Below are positions 1-7,996 of a DNA stretch of 64,000 nt, piece by piece (position 1 is the first letter of the stretch; the number at the start of each line of letters is the position of its first letter). Below the pieces are notes generated by a model that worked only from the letters and a program-made list of their open reading frames with translations, was not told the DNA's origin and made no database searches. Made by a program: the position numbers and the translations under genes. Origin of the DNA: a virus; IMG/VR virus record IMGVR_UViG_3300033571_022405, positions 28,165-92,164 of that record, one strand, 5' to 3'.

Positions 1-1
1 A

Positions 2-646
2 TCGGCAAAAGCTCTCATACAAGCAGGAGCTCTTTCTTATCTCAATAAAAATAGATCTTCTATGTTATTTGAATTTAATTTAATGTCAGAACTAACTAAA
101 AAAGAATGTTCTTTTATCACAGATAAAACACATAAATACAAAAGTTTGGGGGATGCACTATATGATTTATATCATAATGGTAAATCAAACAAGAATCGTA
201 AAAATATAATTTTAGGCTTAATTAATAATTTCAATAAGCCACCATACGCTCTAGAAGATAATCCTGATTGGATATCCGATATAGAGGATGAAACTTTAGG
301 GTGCAGTATGACCTGCTCTAAGGTAGACATGTATGATATAAGTATGACTAATATTACGTGTAAAGATTTTAAGAATGGCATGATTAAAGACAATCTTATA
401 TTATGCGGAGAAATAGAAGCCATCAGTGTTACTAAAACAAAGTCGGGCAAAACTCCTGGACTAGAGATGGCTTTCGTAACAATGAGTGACGGCACAGGCT
501 CTGTTGATTCTGTTGTTTTCTTTCCAGAGTCGTACAAACTATATAGAAATACGTTGTTTGAAGGCAACGTAGTTATAGTAAAGGGTAACAGATCGAAGTC
601 TGGAGACTCTCTCATAGTTGAAAAAACGTATATTCCGAAAACTTGA
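2..646 (+). CDS. dnaE: DNA polymerase III alpha subunit (DnaE-type), C-terminal part
   Basis: The gene is cut by the left window edge; the frame is open from base 2, giving 214 visible residues. The first residues (AKALIQAGALSYL, then an Arg) match the conserved segment that precedes the end of the helical region in DnaE (IKAGAFD-like). The C-terminal ~100 residues form an OB-fold of the DnaE type: LCGEIEAISVTKTKSGK, then a FVTMSDGTGSVDSVVFFPE-like strand pair, then VVIVKGNRSKSGDSLIVEK. In the family this OB-fold follows the polymerase core and binds single-stranded template. The catalytic PHP and palm domains would lie outside the window. The neighbouring ssb supports a replication module. 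The polymerase family is confident; whether the missing part is complete cannot be seen. Confidence 0.88.
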   Translation, partial: SAKALIQAGALSYLNKNRSSMLFEFNLMSELTKKECSFITDKTHKYKSLGDALYDLYHNGKSNKNRKNIILGLINNFNKPPYALEDNPDWISDIEDETLGCSMTCSKVDMYDISMTNITCKDFKNGMIKDNLILCGEIEAISVTKTKSGKTPGLEMAFVTMSDGTGSVDSVVFFPESYKLYRNTLFEGNVVIVKGNRSKSGDSLIVEKTYIPKT

Positions 647-670
647 CGCTTGGCCGTCGGTTCCTATAAT
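643..670 (+). promoter_or_regulatory. sigma70-like promoter of ssb
   Basis: A TTGACG -35 box (643-648) and a perfect TATAAT -10 box (665-670) are separated by 16 bp. The -35 box overlaps the TGA stop codon of the dnaE-type gene (644-646). The distance to the ssb start at 709 leaves room for a short leader with AAGGAGA at 697-703. This is the clearest promoter I see in the window and suggests recognition by the host primary sigma factor. Confidence 0.75.
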
Positions 671-708
671 AGTGTAGTACATTGGTTATTTTTTTCAAGG
701 AGAAATAA

Positions 709-1080
709 ATGAATATTAATATCTTACGTGGTAATCTTGCTCGTGATCCAGAAATGCGTGTTGTTAATACTAATGGTAAGCAGACTGCGGTAGTTAATTT
801 TACCGTCGCTGTTTCTCGTGAGTATACCAAGTCCAATGGAGAAAAGGACAAGGTAACAACTTTTGTACCATGTGAAGCATGGGATAGTGGCGCAGAAATT
901 ATCGGACAGTCCTTCAAGAAGGGCGATCTGGTTCTAGTAGAAGGATCATTACGTAATGATTCATGGGAAAAGGATGGAGTTAAGCATAACTCGTTGAAGG
1001 TTAGAGTTAATAACTTTTCTAAGATTACTAAGCTATCTAAGAAGAGCAAAGAAGTTAATGAAGAAGTTGTAAGTTTCTAA
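709..1080 (+). CDS. ssb: Single-stranded DNA-binding protein (SSB)
   Basis: A 123-residue SSB of the bacterial OB-fold family that coats single-stranded DNA during replication and recombination. The N-terminus (NILRGNLARDPEMRV), the central AVNFTVAVSREY-like strand, the VPCEAWDSGAE segment and the LVLVEGSLRNDSWEKDG hairpin are family hallmarks. The tail after residue ~112 is short and ends in NEEVVSF, an acidic stretch with terminal Phe that recalls the DDDIPF tip used to recruit partners, but the Gly/Pro-rich linker of cellular SSBs is missing. A strong AAGGAGA ribosome site lies 5-6 bases before ATG, behind its own promoter. Five of six Arg codons are CGT, whereas most neighbouring genes prefer AGA, consistent with high expression. 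Confidence 0.95.
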   Translation: MNINILRGNLARDPEMRVVNTNGKQTAVVNFTVAVSREYTKSNGEKDKVTTFVPCEAWDSGAEIIGQSFKKGDLVLVEGSLRNDSWEKDGVKHNSLKVRVNNFSKITKLSKKSKEVNEEVVSF

Positions 1081-1103
1081 TCCATCAGATGCACTAAAAA
1101 GAG

Positions 1104-1131
1104 ATGGGGGTGCGAACACACCCCCATTTTT
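1104..1131 (+). terminator. Intrinsic terminator after ssb
   Basis: A perfect 9-bp stem (ATGGGGGTG 1104-1112 with CACCCCCAT 1119-1127) closes a 6-base loop and runs into a T-tract (1127-1131). It lies 23 bp after the ssb stop. Its T-tract ends two bases before the ATG of the next gene at 1134, so the hairpin may also govern read-through into the glycosyltransferase genes. Confidence 0.85.
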
Positions 1132-1133
1132 CT

Positions 1134-2813
1134 ATGTCTAAAACCAAACTTAAAATTTTGATGTGTTCCGAAGCTAGTTTTTTAAATTCTGGTTTTGGTA
1201 CTTATGCTAGGGAAATACTGCAAAGGCTGCATCGTACTGGTAAGTACGAAATCGCAGAATTTGCTTCTTATGGAAAGGTGAACGACCCTAAAGACGTGGG
1301 TATTCACTGGAGATATTATGCAAATGCTGTTGACGATAAAGACCCTAGGGCTTCAGAATATAATAGCTCTATGGAAAATCAATTCGGCAGATGGAGATTT
1401 GAAAGAGTTCTTCTAGATTTTCAGCCCGATATAGTAGTCGATGTCAGAGATTATTGGATGAGTTCATACCAACAATTCTCTCCATTAAGACCATTTTATC
1501 ACTGGGTCTTGATGCCCACGGTAGATTCTGCCCCACAACAAGAAGAATGGCTCGATACATTCTTACACGCCGACGCTATTTTTACTTACTCAGATTTCGG
1601 CAGAGATACTCTGCTAGAACAAAGCAATAATAAAATTAGATACATAGATACTACGTCTCCCGGCGTAGATCTTAATACATTCAAAGCTATAGACAACAGA
1701 TCGGGTCTTAAAGAACATTTTGGTTTTGATCCGGACAGCTTTATTATTGGCAGTATTATGCGTAATCAAAAACGCAAACTTGTACCAGAATTATTCTCCA
1801 GCCTTAAGGGATTACTCCATAAATTCAAAAGAGAAAAAAATCCTATTGGAGAAAAGACTTATCTGTATTTGCATACGAGCTATCCGGATGCGGGTTGGGA
1901 TATTCCTCAACTACTTAAAGAATATAAAGTAGGCAACAGAGTACTATTTACTTATAGTTGTAAAAATTGTGGATACTTTGCACCCAGCCTATACCAGCAC
2001 CCTGTTTCATATTGCCCAAAATGTAGTCAAAAATCTTTTTCTATGCCTAATGTAAGTTCAGGCATTTCTTCACAAAATTTATCTGTTGTGATTAATCTTT
2101 TTGATATCTATGTGCAATATGCTATTTGCGAAGGCTTCGGCATGCCTCAAGTAGAAGCATCCTCTTGTGGAGTTCCAGTAGCATCTGTTGATTATAGTGC
2201 GATGAGTGATGTTGTCAGAAAAATCAATGGATATCCGATTAAAATTAGACAAGGCTTTAAAGAACTAGAGACAAAAGCTATTAGAGTATATCCAGACAAT
2301 AACCATTTAATAGAAATTTTATCTGAATACCAAGCTATGCCCAGCGTACTGAAAGAACAGAAACGGTTTGAAACCAGAAAATTAACAGAAGATCACTATA
2401 ATTGGGACCATATTGCTGAAAAATGGGAAAAATATTTTGATAATGTACAATTGGTTGGTTTACAAGGAAAATGGGCAGAAAATCTTCCCGTATTGAACAG
2501 TATTGATTTACAGTCTTTACCTGTGAATAATAGAAATCCATACGATATTGTTACCAAGATGGTATCAGCTCATATGCCCCATCACCAGTTCGCATCTTCT
2601 ATATTGCTATTAAATATGATACGTGACCTAGACTATGGATTCGCTATTAATGGTATACAAACAGAACCCTACGGTCTAGATAAGGCCACAGCCGTACTTA
2701 ACAATATGATTAATAATAATAACTTAGCTCAGAACGCAAAGCATCATTTGCCAGAATTAAAAAATGAAGACTTTATTCAATATGCTCATATGAAAGAAAA
2801 TATAAAAGAATGA
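1134..2813 (+). CDS. GT4-type glycosyltransferase with inserted zinc ribbon
   Basis: A 559-residue GT-B glycosyltransferase predicted to transfer a sugar from an activated donor in the cytoplasm. The N-terminus has the Rossmann-like strand KILMCSEASFLNSGFGTYAREI, with a glycine-rich loop. The C-terminal domain carries EGFGMPQVEASSCGVPVAS (about residues 336-354), the E-x7-E donor-site motif of GT4 enzymes. Between the two halves of the C-terminal domain sits a four-cysteine zinc ribbon (CKNCGYF to CPKC, about residues 275-300), which is unusual for the family. I start it at ATG 1134 because an earlier in-frame ATG at 1104 lies inside the terminator stem. No Shine-Dalgarno is visible. It overlaps the next gene by ATGA, so the two are probably co-translated. 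The acceptor cannot be told: DNA, virion protein or host glycan. Confidence 0.85.
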   Translation: MSKTKLKILMCSEASFLNSGFGTYAREILQRLHRTGKYEIAEFASYGKVNDPKDVGIHWRYYANAVDDKDPRASEYNSSMENQFGRWRFERVLLDFQPDIVVDVRDYWMSSYQQFSPLRPFYHWVLMPTVDSAPQQEEWLDTFLHADAIFTYSDFGRDTLLEQSNNKIRYIDTTSPGVDLNTFKAIDNRSGLKEHFGFDPDSFIIGSIMRNQKRKLVPELFSSLKGLLHKFKREKNPIGEKTYLYLHTSYPDAGWDIPQLLKEYKVGNRVLFTYSCKNCGYFAPSLYQHPVSYCPKCSQKSFSMPNVSSGISSQNLSVVINLFDIYVQYAICEGFGMPQVEASSCGVPVASVDYSAMSDVVRKINGYPIKIRQGFKELETKAIRVYPDNNHLIEILSEYQAMPSVLKEQKRFETRKLTEDHYNWDHIAEKWEKYFDNVQLVGLQGKWAENLPVLNSIDLQSLPVNNRNPYDIVTKMVSAHMPHHQFASSILLLNMIRDLDYGFAINGIQTEPYGLDKATAVLNNMINNNNLAQNAKHHLPELKNEDFIQYAHMKENIKE

Positions 2814-3937
2814 ATATTTTATTTGTAGGACCGTATAGGCAAAATGATGGGTGGGGTTTAGCTACACAAAGCTATATAAAAGCCCTGGGCACTAAGTATA
2901 ACAATCTCACTACTAGGCCCATTTTTTTCACCAGCGCTCCATCAGAATACGAACCAGATGAACAAATCTTGGCGTATGAGAATGCTTATTTTGATCAATA
3001 CGATGTGGTTATACAAAAAGTATTGCCCCATAATTTATTTCTCAATAAAAAATATGCAAAAAATATAGGCCTCTTTGTCTTAGAAACCAATAACATAGGA
3101 CAGTCTACCTGTATTAATAATATCAATCAAATGGATGAAGTTTGGGTACCTAGCAACAGAGAAAAATTGTGTCTACAAAAGTCTGGAGTCATTAAGCCCA
3201 TCAGGGTTATATCCCAGCCTCTTGACATAGACTTTATTAAAAATAATCAAACTCATAAATTAACTCTGCATCCTGCTATAGATAAAACCTTTAAATTTTA
3301 TTTTATAGGGGAATATAATGAACGTAAAAATGTTTTGGATTTAGTCACAGCTTTTCATTTGGCTTTTGATATTACACAACCGGTGTCTTTGATTATTAAA
3401 AGTAGTATTGGGGGCATGAGCCCAGCAGAATCTCATCGAGTTATCGAAAAAGACATAGATAATTTAAAAAGAAAACTTAATATTAGTACTAAATACAAAA
3501 AAGAATTAATTATTACAGAAAGACTATCCGATAAAGATATCGTGGGATTACATAACTCTGGAGATTGTTTTGTAATGCCCTCTATGGGCGAAGCATTTTG
3601 TAGACCAGCAGCAGAAGCACTGGTTCTAGGTAAAACCCCTATTGTGACAAACAATACTGGTATGACCGACTATATTAATAACGATAACGGCTGGTTGATC
3701 AAAAGTCATAAAACACCTGTTATATTGAATAATAGGCCGCTAACAAATGAATTTGATTTATATAATGCCCATGAATATTGGTATAAAATAGATATGTACA
3801 ATTTAATAGAGCATATGAGATCCGTCTACGCTATGCACAAATCAGAGAAACAAAAACTTGCCGATAAAAGAGAAGTCGGTAAAAGTATTATAGATCAATT
3901 TAGTTACCATAGTATTGGAGAGCGTCTATGTATCTAG
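2810..3937 (+). CDS. GT4-type glycosyltransferase
   Basis: A 375-residue GT-B glycosyltransferase. The N-terminus MNILFVGPYRQNDGWGLATQ has the first Rossmann strand and glycine-containing loop. The C-terminal domain has FYFIGEYNERKNVLDLV, where GT4 enzymes have the strand and KN before the donor site, and MGEAFCRPAAEALVLGKTPIV, the E-x7-E donor-binding motif. LPHNLFLNKKYAKNIGLFVLETN and DEVWVPS are typical of phage and bacterial GT4 proteins. It starts in an ATGA overlap with the preceding glycosyltransferase and overlaps the next gene by 10 bp. Two GT4 enzymes in tandem suggest sequential addition of at least two sugars. The acceptor is unknown. Confidence 0.85.
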   Translation: MNILFVGPYRQNDGWGLATQSYIKALGTKYNNLTTRPIFFTSAPSEYEPDEQILAYENAYFDQYDVVIQKVLPHNLFLNKKYAKNIGLFVLETNNIGQSTCINNINQMDEVWVPSNREKLCLQKSGVIKPIRVISQPLDIDFIKNNQTHKLTLHPAIDKTFKFYFIGEYNERKNVLDLVTAFHLAFDITQPVSLIIKSSIGGMSPAESHRVIEKDIDNLKRKLNISTKYKKELIITERLSDKDIVGLHNSGDCFVMPSMGEAFCRPAAEALVLGKTPIVTNNTGMTDYINNDNGWLIKSHKTPVILNNRPLTNEFDLYNAHEYWYKIDMYNLIEHMRSVYAMHKSEKQKLADKREVGKSIIDQFSYHSIGERLCI

Positions 3938-4854
3938 GTTTTACTACGGGTAATATACTACAAAAATTTACTCAGGAACCATATAATATTCTATATGCTC
4001 CACAAAATAATTGTTTTGATCATACCTTGGTATCATTAGATCATCATAAGTATTTTAATATTGTAAATGCTCAGGCCAAGCCCACAATATCAATACCCAA
4101 CCTAATCAATCTAGAGCCCAAAGACCTCACATTGTATAATTACAACTTAACTATAAGTAATAATATTATTGGTTATAGTCAAAATAATACATTTAAAAAT
4201 TTTCATTTAAACGGTATTTTATGCACTCATTCAATCAGACCTCCGTATATTAAAAAAGAAGATCTAGCACTTATTAATCAAAGACTTAAAAAAGATGTTA
4301 AAATATTCTTCACCGGCGCTGCTCAAGAATCATGGAAACTAGATAATAGTTATCTAATCAATTATGGCATACCAGCAAACTTTAAAAGTTTATCTCCGTT
4401 CAACGAACGAACAAAAGACATTTTAGTTATAAACACAGAAGGATTGCCGTATGCTCAACAAATTGCTGCCGTAGCAAAAAATGCTGGTTTGTCAGGAGAC
4501 ATTATAACTAATCTCAGCATGTCCACAAAGTCTCTTAACGAGATTTTCAATCACTATAAAGTAGTTATAGATTTAGCTGAACATAATATTATTAATCTTT
4601 TATGTGCTGTGGCTGCTGGTTGTGTGGGCGTCACTATGTCTCATCCAGCAGTGAATAGAGAGTATGGGGATATTGATAACTTAGTTTTTGTTAATGAGCC
4701 AAATGAATTAATGAATATTGTTACTCAGAATCTTGACCCAAAGAACACAGAAGATGGTTCAATAAGTATAAAAAATAAATTTAGTTTCGAATCTTTTGCA
4801 AAGGTATTTAATTCTGTTATTGTACAAACCAACAACAAGGCATTTATTTTATGA
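3928..4854 (+). CDS. Divergent GT-B-like protein of the glycan cassette
   Basis: A 308-residue protein I do not firmly recognise. Its C-terminal half has alternating strand/helix pattern (DILVINTEGLPYAQQIAAVAKNAG, then VVIDLAEHNIINLLCAVAAGCVGVTMSHP). This looks like the nucleotide-sugar half of a GT-B enzyme, where a helix starts with Glu and is followed by a small-residue-rich AAGC turn. The usual E-x7-E motif is not intact, and the N-terminal half has no clear Rossmann glycine loop. It starts inside the end of the previous gene (10-bp overlap) and ends in an ATGA overlap with the next one, so it is part of the same translationally coupled operon. It could be an inactive or highly divergent glycosyltransferase; the function is inferred mostly from context. 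Confidence 0.5.
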   Translation: MYLGFTTGNILQKFTQEPYNILYAPQNNCFDHTLVSLDHHKYFNIVNAQAKPTISIPNLINLEPKDLTLYNYNLTISNNIIGYSQNNTFKNFHLNGILCTHSIRPPYIKKEDLALINQRLKKDVKIFFTGAAQESWKLDNSYLINYGIPANFKSLSPFNERTKDILVINTEGLPYAQQIAAVAKNAGLSGDIITNLSMSTKSLNEIFNHYKVVIDLAEHNIINLLCAVAAGCVGVTMSHPAVNREYGDIDNLVFVNEPNELMNIVTQNLDPKNTEDGSISIKNKFSFESFAKVFNSVIVQTNNKAFIL

Positions 4855-5273
4855 TTCATCAAATCAATATCACAATAGACGATAAAGAAGATTCAGTAGA
4901 CGGTTGTTCTAATATTAATGTTAGTAATCTCAATCAAATTACTAATGGCTATGTTCAAAATATTAATTTTATAACCCTCGACAAATTACCCCAAGAAGAT
5001 AGAAATCCTATATTTATAGAAGCTCTTAAAAAATTGACTAGGGGTGGAACATTAACTGTTCGTTTTTTAAATCCAGAAAATATTTGTCACAAGATCAAGT
5101 TTGGTACTTTTAATGGCGAGCATTTTGCTAAGTTGGTGCTGGGACTAAAGTCTTGTTGGACTAATACAGATTTCTTGTCCTTTATTCATGCTGTGTCGGG
5201 CTTCGAGGTTGTCAAAAATATGCAAGATGATGTTTATTCCATAGCCGTTATTCAAAAGATTAATGAAAAATAA
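4851..5273 (+). CDS. Short methyltransferase-fold-like protein
   Basis: A 140-residue protein whose middle section resembles the second half of a class I SAM-dependent methyltransferase fold: FITLDKLPQEDRNPIFIEALKKLTRGGTLTVRFL. Here LDKLP corresponds to the post-strand-4 acidic/LP segment, and LTRGGTLTVRF to the conserved LKPGG-turn and strand 5. The N-terminal glycine-rich SAM-binding loop (GxGxG) is absent, so the protein may have lost catalysis or act as a partner. The ATG overlaps the stop of the preceding gene, and the 3' end overlaps the next gene by 11 bp. Its place inside a glycosyltransferase operon fits a role in glycan synthesis, but the assignment is structural guesswork from sequence pattern. 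Confidence 0.45.
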   Translation: MIHQINITIDDKEDSVDGCSNINVSNLNQITNGYVQNINFITLDKLPQEDRNPIFIEALKKLTRGGTLTVRFLNPENICHKIKFGTFNGEHFAKLVLGLKSCWTNTDFLSFIHAVSGFEVVKNMQDDVYSIAVIQKINEK

Positions 5274-5964
5274 AATAGCGTCATATATATTATCTTATGA
5301 AATTACTAAGGGCATGAAGTCTTTTGGGCCTATTGGACTGCTTAAACCTAATAATAACGCCAAAGAATTAGTACTACATCAAATAGATAACGTTGTTAAG
5401 TTTATGGGCGAAGCTACCGACATTAGCATAGTTGCCGGTTTTGGTTACGAAAAACTACAAAAAAAAATTCCTTCTCATATTAATATCATATTAAATAATT
5501 ATTTTTTAACTACTAATCAAGGATACGCTTTTAAGCTAATTATTGATCACTACGACAATACTAAATATGATGGACTATTTATTACTTCTATAGATACTAT
5601 GATTAGATGTAAAAAAAATAAAATTTTAAATACAGATCAGTCTTGGATTGTGTCTCAAAAAATAAAAAAAAATCAAACGAAACATAAATTTCTAGGTTCA
5701 GTATCCAATTCTAATGGCAATATAGAATATATCTTTTATGATATTGGCGCCCATATTTGGTCTGGAATGGTATATTTATGTAATAAAGACTTGACAACGA
5801 TTGCCAATAACATAGATACATATTATGACAATATGTTCTTATTTGAAATTATTAATAAATCTATTGGACACAATATTTGTTATAAAGAACTAGCTTTAAA
5901 CCACGACGAATTAATACATATAACCGGCTTAAAAGATAAAAATAAAATTAAAGAGTACGCATAA
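5263..5964 (+). CDS. Nucleotidyltransferase-like (GT-A/NTP-transferase fold) protein
   Basis: A 233-residue protein with the layout of a sugar-phosphate nucleotidyltransferase. It has an N-terminal strand (ASYILSYE), a lysine-containing loop before a helix (GPIGLLKPNNNAKELVLHQIDNVVKF), a second strand ISIVAGFGYEKLQKKI, and then NIILNNYFLTTNQGYAFKLIID followed by LFITSIDTM. This order parallels the GalU/RmlA-type fold, including the IxVVxGY-like strand. The canonical GxGxR signature is replaced by ITKGMKSFG, so activity is uncertain. If active it would supply an activated sugar to the two glycosyltransferases upstream. It overlaps the previous gene by 11 bp and shares one base with the next start (TAATG). 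Confidence 0.5.
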   Translation: MKNKIASYILSYEITKGMKSFGPIGLLKPNNNAKELVLHQIDNVVKFMGEATDISIVAGFGYEKLQKKIPSHINIILNNYFLTTNQGYAFKLIIDHYDNTKYDGLFITSIDTMIRCKKNKILNTDQSWIVSQKIKKNQTKHKFLGSVSNSNGNIEYIFYDIGAHIWSGMVYLCNKDLTTIANNIDTYYDNMFLFEIINKSIGHNICYKELALNHDELIHITGLKDKNKIKEYA

Positions 5965-6752
5965 TGACCAAAAAGAAAATACTAGCACATCTAAACCACG
6001 AAAACGAATATAAGTCATTTTTACATAACTTATTCAGTTTAAGTTCTGATGAATATGATATTTCTGCTGTGAATTTTCACGGCAATTTATTTGAGGTTTA
6101 TCATCAAAACAAACCAGATATTATTATTGGTCCAGCCAATGAGTATTCTCAAGAAATGCATGATTTTATTACAGATCATGCTGCCAACGTAAAGATTAGT
6201 ATTTTTCTTAATGTTCCTATTAAAAATGATGAAATTGGAGTCTTTTGGAACAAGCATAAGATTCTGTGTGTTGGTAAACGAAGTAATATGGCCACAGATC
6301 GGATTGCAGACTATGAATGCCTATATGATAGACTATATGATGATAAAATCTTTATGCTCAGTAATCAGACTAGAAATAATAAAACAGCAGTGATGTTGTC
6401 TAGCGATAACGAAATAAACGACACTGTCCTGTCTGATGTTTTATATCCTAAGTGTCAAGAAAAAATAGTTTTATTTAATTCTGCTAATTATCAGAACCCA
6501 CAAAATGTGGGTGTGTTATCTCCTCCAGATATCAATTTAGTATTTAATAGCTATTCTTATTTACTAGATTTGGACAACTCCTATAATATAGAATCTCAAA
6601 TTTGTGGCATTCAAAACATATCTATAGAAGGCGACATTCTAGAGAATATAAAGTCTGTTAAGCTAAGGTCATTAGCGCCATTTGATTCAACACAATCTTC
6701 ATATGGAGCATTTATAAAAAACATATTCTTAAAAGCTCTGAAAGGAAATTAA
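5964..6752 (+). CDS. Unrecognised protein of the glycan cassette
   Basis: A 262-residue protein without a motif I can name. The N-terminal ~90 residues alternate strands and helices (KKILAHLNHENEYKSFLHNL, then NKPDIIIGPANEY and VKISIFLNVP), like the first domain of a GT-B or CgeB-like protein, where a PDIII strand follows a helix. The C-terminal half (SYSYLLDLDNSYNIESQICGI) lacks the donor-site glutamates. The start codon shares one base with the preceding stop, and the next gene begins 3 bp after its stop, so it belongs to the operon. A role in glycan synthesis is inferred only from position. Confidence 0.4.
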   Translation: MTKKKILAHLNHENEYKSFLHNLFSLSSDEYDISAVNFHGNLFEVYHQNKPDIIIGPANEYSQEMHDFITDHAANVKISIFLNVPIKNDEIGVFWNKHKILCVGKRSNMATDRIADYECLYDRLYDDKIFMLSNQTRNNKTAVMLSSDNEINDTVLSDVLYPKCQEKIVLFNSANYQNPQNVGVLSPPDINLVFNSYSYLLDLDNSYNIESQICGIQNISIEGDILENIKSVKLRSLAPFDSTQSSYGAFIKNIFLKALKGN

Positions 6753-6755
6753 AAC

Positions 6756-7223
6756 ATGGATATTGGCTTTTATTTGTTAGACATTGCTGCCGACAACGAG
6801 CAACAAAAAAATATACTGAATAGTATAAACGAGCTGTGCAAAAAATTACCATATAGCAATATTGTATTATTTAATAATCAATTTAATAATATAGATTTAA
6901 ATCATAAATACTATATACTACATATTCAACAAGCTAAATATTTTGATGGTATCTTATTTATATTTGATACTAAAAGTGCCATGTTGACTAAAACTTTTCC
7001 GGGTCCCAAAAAACAGGTCTTATATATTTCAGAACCTGAATGGTCAAAGAATCCCGGGCTGCCGTATGGTTTTTGGCACAGCATTTATATGCAAAATAAC
7101 TTGGAAGTAATCACCAATAATAAAGACACCTACGAACTATGCAACATATGTTGGAAACAGCCGCTGTCTCTCATGTCGGAATTCAATAGCGAGGAGATAT
7201 ATAATGTCATCACAAAACTATGA
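6756..7223 (+). CDS. Unrecognised small protein of the glycan cassette
   Basis: A 155-residue protein. The visible pattern is an N-terminal strand (MDIGFYLLDIAAD), a helix, a strand SNIVLFNNQ, a strand FDGILFIFDTKSAMLTKTFPG, and the segment QVLYISEPEWSKNP followed by NNLEVITNNKDTYELCNICW. The order strand-helix-strand with a late acidic-tryptophan segment suggests a small Rossmann-like fold. No catalytic motif is evident. AAGGAAATTAAAAC precedes the ATG. The last 20 bp overlap the start of the endonuclease gene. I cannot assign a function. Confidence 0.4.
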   Translation: MDIGFYLLDIAADNEQQKNILNSINELCKKLPYSNIVLFNNQFNNIDLNHKYYILHIQQAKYFDGILFIFDTKSAMLTKTFPGPKKQVLYISEPEWSKNPGLPYGFWHSIYMQNNLEVITNNKDTYELCNICWKQPLSLMSEFNSEEIYNVITKL

Positions 7224-7992
7224 TAGTCTGAATGATAAGACTAAAAAACAGCTAATATTAGATACTTATTTAAATAAAAAAATGAGCTTTGGCGATATTG
7301 CTGAACAGTATAACACATATGCTAATAAAATTAGAAGAGATGCAAAAAAATTCAAAGTTCCGATCAGAGACAAAAGTCTTGCTCAAAAAAACGCTCTATC
7401 TACAGGTAAGCATAAACATCCCACAAAAGGAATGTCCAGAAGTGAAGACACCAAAAATAAGATAGGTAATGGGGTGATGCAGTCGTGGGAGAGTTTGTCT
7501 GCAAAGGAACTGAAACAAAGAAAACAAAAAAGTAAAACCAACTGGGAAAAATTAAGTATCGAAGACAAAGAAAATATTGTTAAAGCAGCGAATGATGCTG
7601 CTAGACTTAGTAGCAAGGTTGGTTCTAAGCTAGAAAAATTTCTATTAAACAAGTTACTAGTGGATGGTTGGCACGTAGATTTTCACAAAGAGCAAATATT
7701 ATCAAATACCAAGTTGCAAATAGACCTTTTTCTGCCTACTATAAATTTGGCTATTGAGGTGGATGGACCATCACACTTTTTGCCCATATGGGGCGAAGAT
7801 GCCTTGAAGAAAAATCAAAAATATGACGAGAAGAAAAACGGTTTAATTATTGGTAAAGGACTTAAACTAATTAGAATTAAACAAACTCATGATTTTTCAC
7901 AAGCTCGTAGCAACGTCTTATATAAGAAATTATTAGAAGTACTCAATAATAAGCTTTATCAAACAAATAGTCTTATAGAAATAGAGGATTAA
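7204..7992 (+). CDS. Vsr/EDxHD-like PD-(D/E)XK endonuclease with NUMOD-like DNA-binding region
   Basis: A 262-residue putative site-specific or homing endonuclease. Residues 20-60 look like a helix-turn-helix (MSFGDIAEQYNTYANKIRRDAKKF). Residues ~68-90 contain GMSRSEDTKNKIGNG, resembling the NUMOD3-type repeat that tethers homing endonucleases to DNA. A basic helical linker follows. The C-terminal domain (~140-250) has GSKLEKFLLNKLL, LQIDLFLPTINLAIEVDGPSHF and GLKLIRIKQ. That is the strand order and E-x-D-G-x-x-H core of Vsr-like nucleases, also seen in DUF559, RAP and EDxHD (I-Bth0305I) proteins. The start is preceded by GAGGAGAT and lies inside the end of the previous gene, consistent with a compact inserted free-standing element. 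A host-defence or repair role is a possible alternative. Confidence 0.7.
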   Translation: MSSQNYDSLNDKTKKQLILDTYLNKKMSFGDIAEQYNTYANKIRRDAKKFKVPIRDKSLAQKNALSTGKHKHPTKGMSRSEDTKNKIGNGVMQSWESLSAKELKQRKQKSKTNWEKLSIEDKENIVKAANDAARLSSKVGSKLEKFLLNKLLVDGWHVDFHKEQILSNTKLQIDLFLPTINLAIEVDGPSHFLPIWGEDALKKNQKYDEKKNGLIIGKGLKLIRIKQTHDFSQARSNVLYKKLLEVLNNKLYQTNSLIEIED

Positions 7993-7996
7993 TTAA

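Noticed and set aside
1104-1133. N-terminal extension of the first glycosyltransferase to ATG 1104
   Set aside because: The extension lies inside the stem and T-tract of the terminator and encodes residues unlike the family; ATG 1134 starts directly with the conserved strand.
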